Shown here in pieces: positions 13,378-24,751 of a stretch of 64,000 nucleotides of DNA. The translations under genes and the position numbers were made by a program. Position 1 is the first letter of the stretch. Each line of letters starts with the position of its first letter. The notes below the pieces were generated by a model that ran no database searches, was not told the DNA's origin, and saw nothing but the letters and a program-made list of their open reading frames with translations. Origin of the DNA: Pegea sp. RAD2-039 (taxonomy: Eukaryota > Chordata > Thaliacea > Salpida > Salpidae); NCBI GenBank assembly GCA_034620365.1, contig JAQGEQ010000351.1, positions 372,001 to 436,000 of the forward strand, given 5' to 3'.

Positions 13378-13824
13378 ATGGGAGGATTTTTTAGTAAAAC
13401 TAAAGAATGTGTATTTTGTGGAATTATAAAACATAAAGACCAAACTAAAGTACTAGCTTCTAATGGTGATATTTGTATAATATCTGATCATTCACCTGCT
13501 TCTGATCAACACTTCTTAGTGATACCATGTACACATGTTGGTAATCCTAAAACATTGACTAAAAAAGATATAGAGCTTGTTATTGAAATGGAAAATTTTG
13601 GACTTGATTTCATAAAATCAAAAATTGGTGATGATACTACTAATGTACTTTTTGGATTCCACTGGCCACCATTTATTACTGTTGAGCATTTACATTTACA
13701 CATCATATATCCAGCGTCTAAAATGAATTTGCTATATAACTATATTTTTAAACAAGATAGTTCTTATTTCCTATCTCCTAAAAAACTGATAGATTATTTA
13801 AAGAATCTCATAAATACTAATTAA
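13378..13824 (+). CDS. HINT3: HIT-family adenosine 5'-monophosphoramidase, HINT3-like
   Basis: Intronless, 148 residues. The histidine triad is H104-L-H106-L-H108, and the usual CxxC pair is present at C11-C14 (CVFC). The segments SDHSPASDQHFLVIP, HVGN and NVLFGFHWPP match the HINT3 branch rather than HINT1. HIT hydrolases of this branch cleave P-N bonds in AMP-lysine and aminoacyl-adenylates. The start follows an acceptor-like AG by 12 nt. CPOX starts about 330 nt downstream on the same strand, and PHAX follows. Identification rests on motif order and length, which are typical of the family (human HINT3 is about 180 aa with a longer N terminus). Confidence 0.92.
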   Translation: MGGFFSKTKECVFCGIIKHKDQTKVLASNGDICIISDHSPASDQHFLVIPCTHVGNPKTLTKKDIELVIEMENFGLDFIKSKIGDDTTNVLFGFHWPPFITVEHLHLHIIYPASKMNLLYNYIFKQDSSYFLSPKKLIDYLKNLINTN

Positions 13825-14136
13825 GATAAAAATTGTTTATAAATCTTCTAATAGATATATTTTATATATAACTTTTTGATTGTTAGCTGCTGATTTTGTT
13901 TTTACTTAATCATATGTATTTGTTGAATACTAAATTTATTTTATGACAATGAAGAATATATAAAACAATGTTTATATAAACTAAAATTTGAAATATTGAA
14001 GATAAACTTTTATGACTTATATTTTTGTTTTAATTCCTTATTAAGTAGCATATATAAAAGTATAATAATTTAATTTATATTTTGTATAGTCTTTGAAATT
14101 CATATGTTTGATTTCAGGTTTTTTTCTTTTAATTTT

Positions 14137-14138
14137 AG
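14137..14138 (+). promoter_or_regulatory. Acceptor-like AG 13 nt before the CPOX start
   Basis: A pyrimidine-rich run ends in TTTTAG at 14138, and the ATG at 14152 follows. An earlier acceptor-like TTTCAG ends at 14117. Equivalent AGs sit 12 nt before HINT3 (13364-13365) and 4 nt before PHAX (15419-15420). They can be sites for a 5' UTR intron or for spliced-leader addition; the sequence cannot decide. Confidence 0.5.
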
Positions 14139-14151
14139 TTACAAAATAAGT

Positions 14152-15159
14152 ATGGAGTTTTGTTTAGATGAATTTATGGCTGAACCTGTGACACCTATAA
14201 AAGAATTACAAGAAAATGAAGATTTGATGAGAAATAAGATGGAAATATTAATCATGAAAACACAATTTCATTGCTGTCAAGCCATCGAAAAATTAGAAGG
14301 TTCTAAAAAATTTAAAATTGACAAATGGAAAAAAGAGAATGAAACAGGTGGTGGTGTAACCTGTGTTCTACAAGATGGTGTGTTATTTGAAAAAGCTGGT
14401 GTCAATATTAGTGTTGTTCATGGAAGTCTAACTGAAGCTGCTGAAAAACAGATGAGTAGCCGAGGAAAGAAGTTCCAACGGCATGTTGATGGAACTTTAC
14501 CGTTTGTTGCCATGGGTGTGAGTTCAGTCGTTCATCCTACTAATCCACATTGCCCAACTATCCATTTCAACTACCGTTATTTTGAAGTTACAAATGTTGA
14601 TGGCTCTAAAACTTGGTGGTTTGGTGGTGGAACTGATTTAACACCAATGTATTTAGATGAAAATGATGTAAAGCACTTTCATAAAACTCTTAAAGAAGCT
14701 TGTGACCCTCACGATAAGAGTTATTATCCTAAATTCAAAAAATGGTGTGATGATTATTTCCGGATTCCAATTAGAAGTGAGTGTAGAGGTGTTGGTGGGA
14801 TTTTTTTTGATGATTTAGACTCACCGGATATGGAATCAGTTTTTAATTTTATAAAATCTTGTTCTTCTGCTGTTATTCCTTGTTATATTCCTATTATTGA
14901 AAAGAATAAGGACAAACAGTTTGGTGAAAATGAGAAGCTGTGGCAACAAGTTAGAAGGGGAAGATATGTTGAATTCAATTTAGTTTATGATAGAGGCACA
15001 AAATTTGGGTTTGTAACTCCAGGTGCTAGAATCGAAAGTATTTTGATGTCATTACCACTAACTGCTAGATGGGAATATATGAATGTTCCTGAAGAAGGTT
15101 CTAAAGAATATGAGCTATGGCAAATCTTAAAAACTCCAAAAGATTGGGTTGAAGTCTAA
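14152..15159 (+). CDS. CPOX: Oxygen-dependent coproporphyrinogen III oxidase
   Basis: Converts coproporphyrinogen III to protoporphyrinogen IX in haem synthesis, using O2. Intronless; 335 residues from the chosen start. Signature segments are all present: [66 protein letters not shown] and [19 protein letters not shown], ending [13 protein letters not shown] 14152 is chosen because it follows an acceptor-like AG by 13 nt. The frame is also open to an ATG at 14104, and the first family-conserved segment is FMAEPVT at the next methionine. No long mitochondrial targeting peptide is visible, unlike the vertebrate enzyme. A targeting exon could be further upstream, or the enzyme may be cytosolic or non-classically imported. 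Confidence 0.97.
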   Translation: MEFCLDEFMAEPVTPIKELQENEDLMRNKMEILIMKTQFHCCQAIEKLEGSKKFKIDKWKKENETGGGVTCVLQDGVLFEKAGVNISVVHGSLTEAAEKQMSSRGKKFQRHVDGTLPFVAMGVSSVVHPTNPHCPTIHFNYRYFEVTNVDGSKTWWFGGGTDLTPMYLDENDVKHFHKTLKEACDPHDKSYYPKFKKWCDDYFRIPIRSECRGVGGIFFDDLDSPDMESVFNFIKSCSSAVIPCYIPIIEKNKDKQFGENEKLWQQVRRGRYVEFNLVYDRGTKFGFVTPGARIESILMSLPLTARWEYMNVPEEGSKEYELWQILKTPKDWVEV

Positions 15160-15424
15160 TTTTAAATATCAAATTGTCATGACATTTAAAAGTTAAATTT
15201 TGTATACCTTAATTTAGATTACAAATAATTACTTATGTGATTTAATTGCAATAAGCAGCAACTTTTTGATTAGTCAATTTGATTATGTATTTTCATTTAA
15301 ACCTAATTCTTGTACTTGGGTTGTCATTTTTTCTAATCTTAATTTCGTGGTTGTTTATCTGCGTTGATAGATTGTTATTTATTACTAATTTCGTAATTCT
15401 TAATTTGCCTTTTCCTGTAGAGAA

Positions 15425-17076
15425 ATGGAGTCTGCTAATACTTATCGACTTAAAGCTGTAGTAAAGTCTGATGTTGACTCCTCGTCATCAGACGGAGAGT
15501 TACTTACTAGTGATACTGATGATGAGGTATTTAAACCTAATAAAAAAATGAAGTTTGGAGATTGTGGCGACCAAAATATTTCCTTACCTCCTCGTGTTGA
15601 AGATAATCTTAAATCCTCAAGAAGTAAAAATAATATTTGGGCTAAAGTACTTTCAGAACAAAACGCAGAAGAATTAGCAACAGGTATTGGTCATGTAGGA
15701 ATGGTAAAAACTGTTTCAAGGTAATTCAAATATTGTTAGAAGGTTTATGTTGAAATCTAACTTTGTTTCCACTGTGATGTTTCAATTTCCTATCTTTAAT
15801 GAATCTCTTTGTTTATTCTACAAATATACTAATTTCGATTTGATTATAAACAATTTATGAATGAAATCTAACAATTCTAAAATCAACTAAATTTTTTATG
15901 AATGAAGTTTTTATGTTTCAATTTTCGATATTGTATAAAGCTACTTTTGAAATAGTAAAATGAATTGTTCGAAATTTTATTAAATACAAATCTCTCCTCG
16001 CTTATCATCCTTCCCTCAATTTACAAATATTTAATAAAATCTTATAACAAATTATCCATAGAGGTCCAGAGTCATTTTATCGACCTCGATTCAAGCGCCG
16101 CGATCGCGCTTCAGACAATGATCTCTCAAAAGCTGCTGCAGTAAGCGATCTTCAACATATTTATATTCAATTTATAATTGCCATGTAGATGCAGGTCGAT
16201 ACAACTGTTCAAAATAAAATCCAAAACTTTTCGTTGGGTCAAAACCAACAACCAAACAAAAATTCAAACTCACGAAAACGAAATTTTGGTTTGTAGACCC
16301 AAACTCCAACTACAAAAGTCTTATAACTTCATTCATTTTAGGAAGCAAACGACAAACCAAAACTAAAGCAGAAAACGCCAGTAAAAATGTCCCTGAGTAC
16401 AGTATGGGGCAAATAGTGAAGTTGAATAAGCGGCAGGAATTTTCAGAATGCGCGTGCGTTGATGACGCGGCAAAAGAAATGGCTTTTCGGTGACCACTTC
16501 AATTACAACTAGTTTATCACTGACATGCTCATGTAGGTTGTGGGAAAAGAAGAAATGCTTGCTGAGAAACCTGGTGAACTTTGTTGGTGTCGAAAAAGCA
16601 ATTTCAGTTTATTTAAAAGTTGAAAGTATCGAAGCGAAGGGAGGAATGGCGACTATGAAGGTACTGCTTCGCGCGCAACTTTCTACCCTCTAGATAAAAT
16701 GGTTAAAAATAGATTTAGTTATTTATCATCATACTCATTTGAGGCTGATTTCAAAATAAATCTGATTTACCTCTCATAACTCAGCAGCAAGTGATGAAAC
16801 ATCAAATTATTTTGATTAAAAAAACAGCAGTTAGATCAACTGTTGAAACAACAAAAAGCTATTTTCTCCCTTCTTATTCAGGGTAATAGACGGCGAACTC
16901 CAGGAGGTGTCTTCATCTACTTGCTGCAAACAGACGAAGACATCGATAAGGAGAAACTCCAGGTATGTTCTCCTTAATTCATTCAATCGTCCTCAACACC
17001 TCAAATGCAGAAAATTCTCGACGATGATTTAAAATATGTAAAACGAATAAAATCGAAAGCAAAAGCGACGAACTAA
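15425..17076 (+). CDS. PHAX: PHAX, snRNA nuclear-export adaptor (297 aa, 7 exons)
   Basis: Links capped U snRNA and the cap-binding complex to the CRM1 exporter. Exons: 15425-15720, 16062-16140, 16189-16288 (a second acceptor at 16194 is equally possible), 16342-16489, 16537-16660, 16882-16962, 17011-17076; all in frame. The N-terminal part is acidic and Ser-rich (SSSSDGELLTSDTDDE), and NNIWAKVLSEQ matches the conserved cap-complex region. The RNA_GG_bind domain spans about residues 205-265, with LWEKKKCLLRNLV, FVGVEKAI, GG and the diagnostic NRRRTPGGVF. At 297 aa it is shorter than the vertebrate protein (about 390 aa). It is third in the HINT3-CPOX-PHAX row, 265 nt after CPOX. Confidence 0.93.
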
Positions 17077-19172
17077 TCGTCTTTTATGATTATACTTTAT
17101 TGGATTCTACAAATTATGTCTTTGCTCATCAATTAGACTACTAAAAGTATTTGTCATGTGCAATTTTTTATTTGATGGTACACCACTTGGTTTTGTACAA
17201 CTTTCACATGATTATGTTTATTCTAACTTCAGTTTTTATTATTTTTTTCATCCAAAGAAATACAAAATTTTCTCAAGAACTTTTTTCATTTTTTCTTTAT
17301 TAGTGATAATTACAACAGAATGTTCAGAGACGAGATAGACGTTCAAACCTCTAATCGTTTATAACGTTCTTGAACATCTATTTAAAAAGAAATAATTTCC
17401 AGTAAACGATGTTATGTTTGTTTAAGATATTTTCAAGAGCTATATAGGGTTATTAGATTTATATTTCTAATTAAATAATTTAAAGAAATATTGATGTAAT
17501 GACTGTAAAGAGAAAGTAGTTTGGAATGAAGGATGCCCTTTTCTTGCATTTTGTGCACAGTTCTTTAGAAACAAAATTGAATTATCAGAAATCCGACAAA
17601 AGCTGCATTTTTATCTCAGTTATTAAAATGTTTTTAGATTTCTGATTGAAAAACTTTTCCACAATAATATAAGTCTTGAAGATGAAGATTTCGTATATTT
17701 TTTATGTTCGTTTATCAAGATAAGAACTTTGGTTTGAAGAATCAACGTTTCAATCTTCTTGTTATTAAGACTTCAGATAAAAGTTAGTTGGTTTGAAAAT
17801 CTTCGACTCCAACCTTACATTGAATAAAATTGAGAGGCAACCATAGAATAACGGATGATAAGTTTTCTCTTTGACCTTTTTATAATAATTTTCTTTTAAT
17901 TGTTACACCGTTTAAATAATATTTAAATAATTAATTTCGTTATTTACTGTCATCATTTACTACTATTCAAGCTTTTAAAGTAGAATAATAAGAAAAATAT
18001 TGAAGTGGTCAACAAGGAACTTCATTAAATTTTAATCTTTTACTTTTAAATGTAGCAAGATTGACTCTTTTAATGAAAAAAATATTTTGCAAAACCATAT
18101 TTCAAATATCGAGATAAAACTTGTTTAAATTAATTATATTAATAAATCTTTATCACACTTTTATCAAATTGTTAAAACTACAAATATCAAAAGGTTGTTT
18201 TAGAAAATCTTTTTTGAATAAAAAAAAATAATTTTTTTAAAATAACAACAAAATATTAAATTTAAGTGATGTCAATATTTTGATTGTAATTTAGTCATTT
18301 ACTCATAGATGTTGCTTTGAGTATCTAACAATCAAATAAAAGTTTATTATTATATATCAGATATATTATTATCTAACAGATTTGAACACGTGACAAATAG
18401 TAATAAGAAAGTTAGTTTGTTACCAGCATGGTGTTTTTCTCTATTAAAGTGAGAACATTTATGTCAAGACATATATGATGAGCTTAGAAACTCATCTTTA
18501 TTACTTCTGCAGCTTTATATAAGGAAGAACTTAGAATTGCAGGTTTAGAAGCAGTTATTCTGCAATTCTTCTAGCTAGTACATATGTGAAACTTGTTAAC
18601 ATCAATTTCAAAATTCTATTGAATTGAATGATAACAAATTGAATACGAGACAAGCCAGAAAATGTTTATTTCTTTAACTTATAGTTGATATAACTTTAAA
18701 TAACGCTTTAGAAACTGACAATTCAAAAAAATTCGTTCTTTCGAAATTATAAAAATTAGTTTTAAATACATTTAAACAAACCAAATATTTTGATTACAAA
18801 CCTGAATAAAGTTAACTTCAAAAATAATTGAAAAATTATGAAGATTATCAGATGCTGGTCGTTAAAAGTTGTTTTTGATAAATTGAAGTTAAAACTCGAC
18901 TACTCAAAGCTTTTTGCAAAATGTTTTGAACTATCAGTAGATGATCCTTCGATTTATCTTAGATGAAGAGTCTGAACATCCTCTTTAACTGCTGAAGATG
19001 AAAAGAACAGATCCGATGATATAATCTTCGATTCTAATATGATTATATTAAACAGTAATTCACGTGACTAAAATCAATCTTCAAATCAAGTTTTGAAAAC
19101 GCGCGAAGATGACGTCAGCAGGTGGTCGCGAACAAAAAGAAAATCAAACTAAAAGAAAAATGTTTCGAGACT
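17077..19172. other. Intergenic, nothing recognisable
   Basis: About 2.1 kb of AT-rich sequence between the convergent PHAX and cyclin K genes. It should hold both 3' ends; no other feature is seen. Confidence 0.55.
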
Positions 19173-21913
19173 TTAAAGAGGAGGTTGTTGTTGCCATGGA
19201 AACTGGTTGTCGCGTTTGACGCCCGCTTGATTGTAAAAGGGGAATGGAGGTTGGGGGGCCGGTGGAAGATACATTTGTGGAGTGCTCGGTTGCATGAGAA
19301 CTGGTGGGAGGTTTGGAGGGGGAGTGGAGAAGTTTGGAGGAGGAAGAGCGGGAGGTGGGTGACGAAAAAGGGTCGAAAAGGTGTAGGGTGTTTCAGCTGG
19401 CGGCGGTATCGAAGGGAAAGTCGGGTAAATGTTGTTAGGGGCAACTCCGTTGATTGTTGTGGTTGGCTGGAGGGTGTAGCAGTTGGTCGGATTGCTCATC
19501 ATTCCATTATAGGGCATCTGCAGAAGAATAAGTGAGTTTGATTGATAACACTAGAGGGCGTTTACCATCGGAGGAGTAGGAAATGGTTGGTTAGGGATCG
19601 ATGTTCCAATTGTGGAGATTGGTTGACTGATTTCAAGGTTTTCCACATCACCTACTTCATTGGTTGAGTTTTGACTTGACTCTTTCTGTCCAATAATTGT
19701 CTGGATTTGAGCTATTTGATCCTAGAAGATTGATTGGATGTTGAATGGAAAGATCAAGTGATGAAGAGCTTACTGGAGTTTCTTCTGATTTGTTGTCGCT
19801 TTTAGATGATGCTTTTTGTTTAGAAGTTTGACGAGAAATTTTGTTCTGAAGAAATGTTACAGTTCGATTTTGTTGATAAAATTGATGAACTTACAGCTGA
19901 GGGAGCTTCTGATTCTTCTCCAGGGGTTTTTGGGTGTTCTCGTTTACTTTTAGCTTGTTGTTTTCCAGGTTTTGCTTTTGAATATTGATCTAAAATCTAT
20001 AAAAACTCGATTACAAAGGAAGTATTCGATCGTGACGTCAGACTTGATGACAGATATCTTCTAGAAGATCAATTGTAATATCAGGAATAAACTGTTCCCA
20101 CCATCTACCTCCGTGGTAAGCCCAATCTTGAGGTTGGAACTTACACAGACGACCTAATGAACAACTTTAATGTATTTATCTGTTATCAGAAAGCTTTAGT
20201 ACCTGCTAAGAACATGACAGCGACGGCTATAATTTGTGGTTCCCATAGTAGACATAAGTTCGTGCTTAAACTATCATTGACAAAATTCCACGACATTTGA
20301 ACAAGGCTTTCAATCTGTGAACGATCGCCTAAAAGAATGATGATGTTAGAAGATTGAAGTAAAAAAGATTGTACAAAATATTCATCGAAACATTTTCAAT
20401 TGATAACTGATGAATATCAGCTTAATATCACTAGAAAGCAACAAACCTTTTAGTGCGCCAGCATACTCTAAAATGAACTTATACGGATGCTCTAAAAAGA
20501 AATCGAAACGGATGGTGTGTAGAAGCATTTTTTCCATCGTCAAAAGCTCTTCTCTTGGATTTTCACTGAACTGTTTGAATTGGGCTTCTTGTAGCAGACT
20601 TTTGGCGGTAGCAATTAGATGTCTGAAATAAATTAACTATTTTAGAATGGAGGAAACAGAATGAAAATATTTAGTTAATAATTTTGATAAGTTATCAATT
20701 AAGCACAATGACAAAATTGATTATTATAAAATAAAACTTGAAACATCATCAACTTTTTGGGGCATTATACACAATAACACCTTACTTATGTTAATCGAAA
20801 TAACATTGAATATCTCAAGAATAACATTGATTTGATAAATTATATATCATATCTGATAATCAACATTCATTATTTCATAACGTCATCATCCTTAACAAAT
20901 AATTAATTAAAATATTTACAAATATATAAAAGAAAAAAGTTGCTATTTATTCAAAGCAGTTGGAACATTAAATTTTTAAAGTTCTATAAGGCATTAATTG
21001 TCAACCTTAAAAACCAACTTTACACAATAACAACATTCATATAAATAATTACATTTCTGAATAAGCCTAAATTTTTTTTTATAAAATACCATGTGTTACA
21101 TCTTTTACTTTCTATATTTTTGACTAAATAGATGTTATTTATGAGAATGTTTGTTAGCGAGAGGTGCTCTCTTCAGGTACCCTCCTTCGCATTTATTGTA
21201 ATAAATAAATAAGTTTTGTGAAAAAATTGAATTTTTTATAATTATATTTAAGTCAAAATAGGGGCATGTAATACAAAGCTAGTATAAATTAAATATTATA
21301 AATATTTATATTTAACATTGGTTTAAAACCTAGGGTTAAATTAAGAGCTGTTTATTTATATCTTTTAAAGAATGGTCTATTTTTTATGATAAAAATAATT
21401 TTAATAAATGATGGAGTAAGTTGTATAAAAAATAATAGACAAAACTAAATAATTTTTCAACCTCAATTTTTTAGGAGTTTCTTCAACTTTTCCAGCTAGA
21501 AAAAGGCAGCATGTAGCAGCCACATGTCTAGACACCTTCTTAAACGAATGGAACATATAAAAACGATGAAAATATACAACTCCAGTAGCTATAGTATCAT
21601 AATGAAGTCCCAGCTATAATATAAAGGTTATGTTTGATTTATATATTATAAATAATTTTTGCTTTTTAGGTTTCATTATAAATACTTAAAAAATACAAAA
21701 ATCAATTTTAATATATTTCTAAATTCTCACAAAATTCATTATCAAATTTGAGTAACAAAAAGAAGTTTCATGAACCTTTTTCCCCATAGCCATGATAAAC
21801 TTAGGACCATCATATCTGTAACGTTTTTCAGTTTCATGAGGGATACCATCTTTGAAAGAAGGGGTCAATTTCAAATCAGACTTTTCATAATACCAGCAAG
21901 GTGCATGGTTCAT
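19173..21913 (-). CDS. CCNK: Cyclin K (458 aa, 9 exons)
   Basis: Regulatory partner of CDK12/CDK13, which phosphorylate the RNA polymerase II tail. Exons 5'->3': 21913-21776, 21613-21462, 20622-20447, 20328-20203, 20153-20044, 19996-19895, 19845-19774, 19721-19566, 19517-19173; all junctions are in frame. The start gives [14 protein letters not shown], like the PCWY(W)..K.DL opening of the family. The first cyclin fold holds [20 protein letters not shown] and [15 protein letters not shown]. The second ends in [22 protein letters not shown]-like [11 protein letters not shown] and [14 protein letters not shown], which separate cyclin K from cyclin T and L. The tail is Ser/Gln-rich, then Pro-rich ([19 protein letters not shown]). 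An acceptor-like AG lies 11 nt before the start codon. Intron 2 (about 840 nt) carries a LINE 3' fragment. Confidence 0.95.
21087..21213 (+). mobile_element. LINE 3'-end fragment (copy B) in cyclin K intron 2
   Basis: About 127 nt matching the 3' UTR of copies A and D: GTGTTACATCTTTTACTTTC, the stem GGTGC...GGTACC and the AATAAATAAATAA tail. It is inserted antisense to cyclin K and severely 5' truncated. Confidence 0.85.
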
Positions 21914-23275
21914 CTTAATGCTTTCTAAGTTACAATATCACAAAAATCAATAGCAACTATCAAATAGCCTAACATGAAGACCTATATATAGAAGTTAATT
22001 AAACCAAATACACCTAAGTATCTTTTAAAAATTATCTGATTAAAGTAATAGCATCAATAATAAATAAGAATTTAGTACTATAAAACCTTAATCTTAGGCA
22101 ATCATATATAAGATTTATGAACTAACATGATATTTATAAATAATTACTTATCTTATCTTAAATAAGCTATATATTAAATTAAACACACAGTAAATAAAAC
22201 TTTGAATAATGATAAAATTCGTTGTTTAGAAGTTGAAAATGTAAAAAAAGTCAGTTATAATTATAAAATATTAAAATGCCGAAAGTTTTCAAATAGTTTA
22301 TTAAACTTACTTTAAAATATAATTTTTATAAGAAATATTACAGATGGTATATATAATATATTCCTGGCTTTATTCAAACTAATGTTATTCAAATTATATA
22401 AACTAATAAATTAAAAAATAAACAAAATTTAATTTAAAATAAAAATACTAATAAAAATATTGAACAGTTGTTTATAATAAATTGATGAAAATTCAAACAG
22501 TAAAATAATGACCAACAAATATTGAAATTAAACTAACAAAGAATTAAAAAGAAAACAATTAACAATCCATTTAAAATCTTGCAGTCTATGAATAGTAAAA
22601 AAAAAAGGAAAATTTGTCCACACTACCACTACCTACACGAAACTTACAATATAACTAAATTATAAACGTTTTATAAATCAGCTGTACTTACTAACAGCCA
22701 CTAGAGGCGCAAATTTACTAAATGTTAATTATTTTAGATAACCAATTAAACAAACTAGTAAAAATGGTTAACATTTTTATGACTACATAAATTTTTAATA
22801 TCTAAATCAATTTTAGAAACTATTAACCAAAAACTTATTTGATTAAATTGTGCTTATAATGTTTAAAAAATCAGTCCACATTAATGCACTTACTTTATAA
22901 AACTGTGAATGCCTTAAAAAAAGTAATATCTTTTTTTTTAATTTTTACAAGCATTTAGAGGCTTTCAATCATTCGCTAGTTATGAATTTGTTATGAAACT
23001 TTGGTGTGACATACAGTATTCATCACTTATTATATATAAAAATAAGTTTGCTTCTTGTAATAGAAAAATAGTAATTACTTCCTTTGTTAGTCAATTTTTC
23101 TATTGTATTCATAGGCTCTAGTGTATATAAATCTGTAAAAATTATTTATTCTTCTTTGAAGTCTACAAATTGAGATTTACGAAATTTTTCAAATTTACAT
23201 GATGAACTGCTGTCACAAATTTTACTTTCTATGTAATAATCCCACTTGCCAACTGTTTTTTTATATTTACTTAAA
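21914..23275. other. Intergenic 5' region of cyclin K
   Basis: AT-rich; no open frames or recognisable elements. It presumably contains the cyclin K promoter. Nothing specific can be pointed to. Confidence 0.45.
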
Positions 23276-23626
23276 TTATTTATAAGCCAACGTCACTTCC
23301 TCTAATGTTAATGCGACCATACCTAATGATATCATAACCACTAGGCAAATCCTTGACCTCAAAATTATATCAGATAGCCAGGACTCAGTTAAGAAAAATA
23401 GGCTGGTTTGGTAGGAGTCAAGATAATGGGATATAAAGTCTTTCTTATTTGAAATTGATCTGATGTTACAATAAATAATTGACAAGAAATGCAAAGTAGT
23501 TAGGTTTATAGTACTGGTAGTAGAAAGGTTAGTATCAATGTTAGAGAAGCTTGAGGGTAAACGAAAGGGCTGAAGCTTGACAAATGTGTCATTTATAATG
23601 GAAAACTCACTACCACTCTTATTCAC
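23276..23626 (-). pseudogene. LINE endonuclease N-terminal relic
   Basis: The reverse strand encodes a short frame with IIYCNIRSISNKKDFI and SLFFLTESWLSD. This pattern (N-x-R-S-x-x-N-K ... L-T-E-(S/T)-W-L) is the start of the apurinic-like endonuclease of non-LTR retrotransposons. After it the frame degenerates: a GYDIIRYGR-like stretch continues in another frame. It may be the 5' part of the family seen at 10241 and 52501, but those copies lack this region, so that link is inference. Confidence 0.65.
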
Positions 23627-24751
23627 CTAGGCAGCTTTTTACTTACAGTGATTGTATATATAAGAATTGTTTGGATTGAACAATTGATGTTGAAGTTTTA
23701 GCAACTTTTTCTGGTCAATTGATTAGAGAGCTTTATGATACTTGGTCATTTATTAGGAGATCTTGAATCACCTTCTGTCAGAGTTACTTTGTCCTCCACC
23801 GTCTTTCGGAAAATTGAAAAATCTTCCTTTGTGCTGAGAGTTTAATCATCCGTAACAGATTCAGGGTTGTTGAAGATGCAAACGTTGGGAGATTTGAAAT
23901 TCTTAACAAAAGTTTCTACTAAAAGTGATTCCATAGTTGAAGTCTTTAAGTTAATCTCCATTGAGATTGAGTTTCTCCTGGTGTTAAGTTTCGGGTAAAG
24001 CACAAAAAAATATTCAAAAAAGTTCATATTTTTAAAACAAAATAAAACTGAAACCATCTTTTACAAGTTTTGTACTTGGTGGTCAAGGTTGGTAAAATCT
24101 TTGTGCTTTTAGAAGGTCTACCCGAATAGTAGTGTTAAAAAATAAACTTTAAAAAACATGAATACAATACTTTTTTTTAATTAAGAGAATGGATGCCTCA
24201 ACATATAATTATTTTAAATATTAGTTTAAATATTACTTAATCTTGAATGATTTGATGAAAAATATAGAATTTTATTGATATTGTCCACATTTTTAAGTAT
24301 GATACAGTTTGCATAAATTAGCTAGTAAATAACCTTTCTATAATTTTTATCTTTTTTTTTTCTTCGAAAAGTTATGGCACTGATTTATACCAAACATAAT
24401 CTTTTCATTATTATCGATTTCATTGGATCATTTAATTATACTGGTTGAGTAGTTGATTATAAATACTGAATATATATATTGAATTATAAATATTGAGCTT
24501 GAGTATGAGAATATTTAATTTTTACTTTAAAATTTCAGGAAAAACATATAATCTAAAAGATTTTTAAACTTTTTAGTGCATATAATGATAACAATAGTTT
24601 AATATTATTGACAATTTTTCTGTTTAAGATTTTAAGTTGGTAACACTGCTTCTAGCTAGTAATATATATGTTCTAAAGAAGCAATTTTGTTCGACCATTT
24701 ATTTGCTTCTGGTCTTGCTAATTTACTGTTCTAACAACTATCATTTATAAA

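Noticed and set aside
15279-15461. Hydrophobic 60-codon frame between CPOX and PHAX
   Set aside because: It is T-rich non-coding sequence with chance hydrophobic codons, and overlaps the PHAX acceptor and start.
17156-17338. 60-codon hydrophobic frame after PHAX
   Set aside because: Low-complexity F/Y/S-rich translation of T-rich DNA; no homology pattern and no splice-linked exons.
19115-19535. Long frames on the plus strand and in a second minus frame opposite the Pro-rich region
   Set aside because: They are shadows of the Pro-rich last exon of cyclin K, whose frame joins seamlessly to the upstream cyclin exons.
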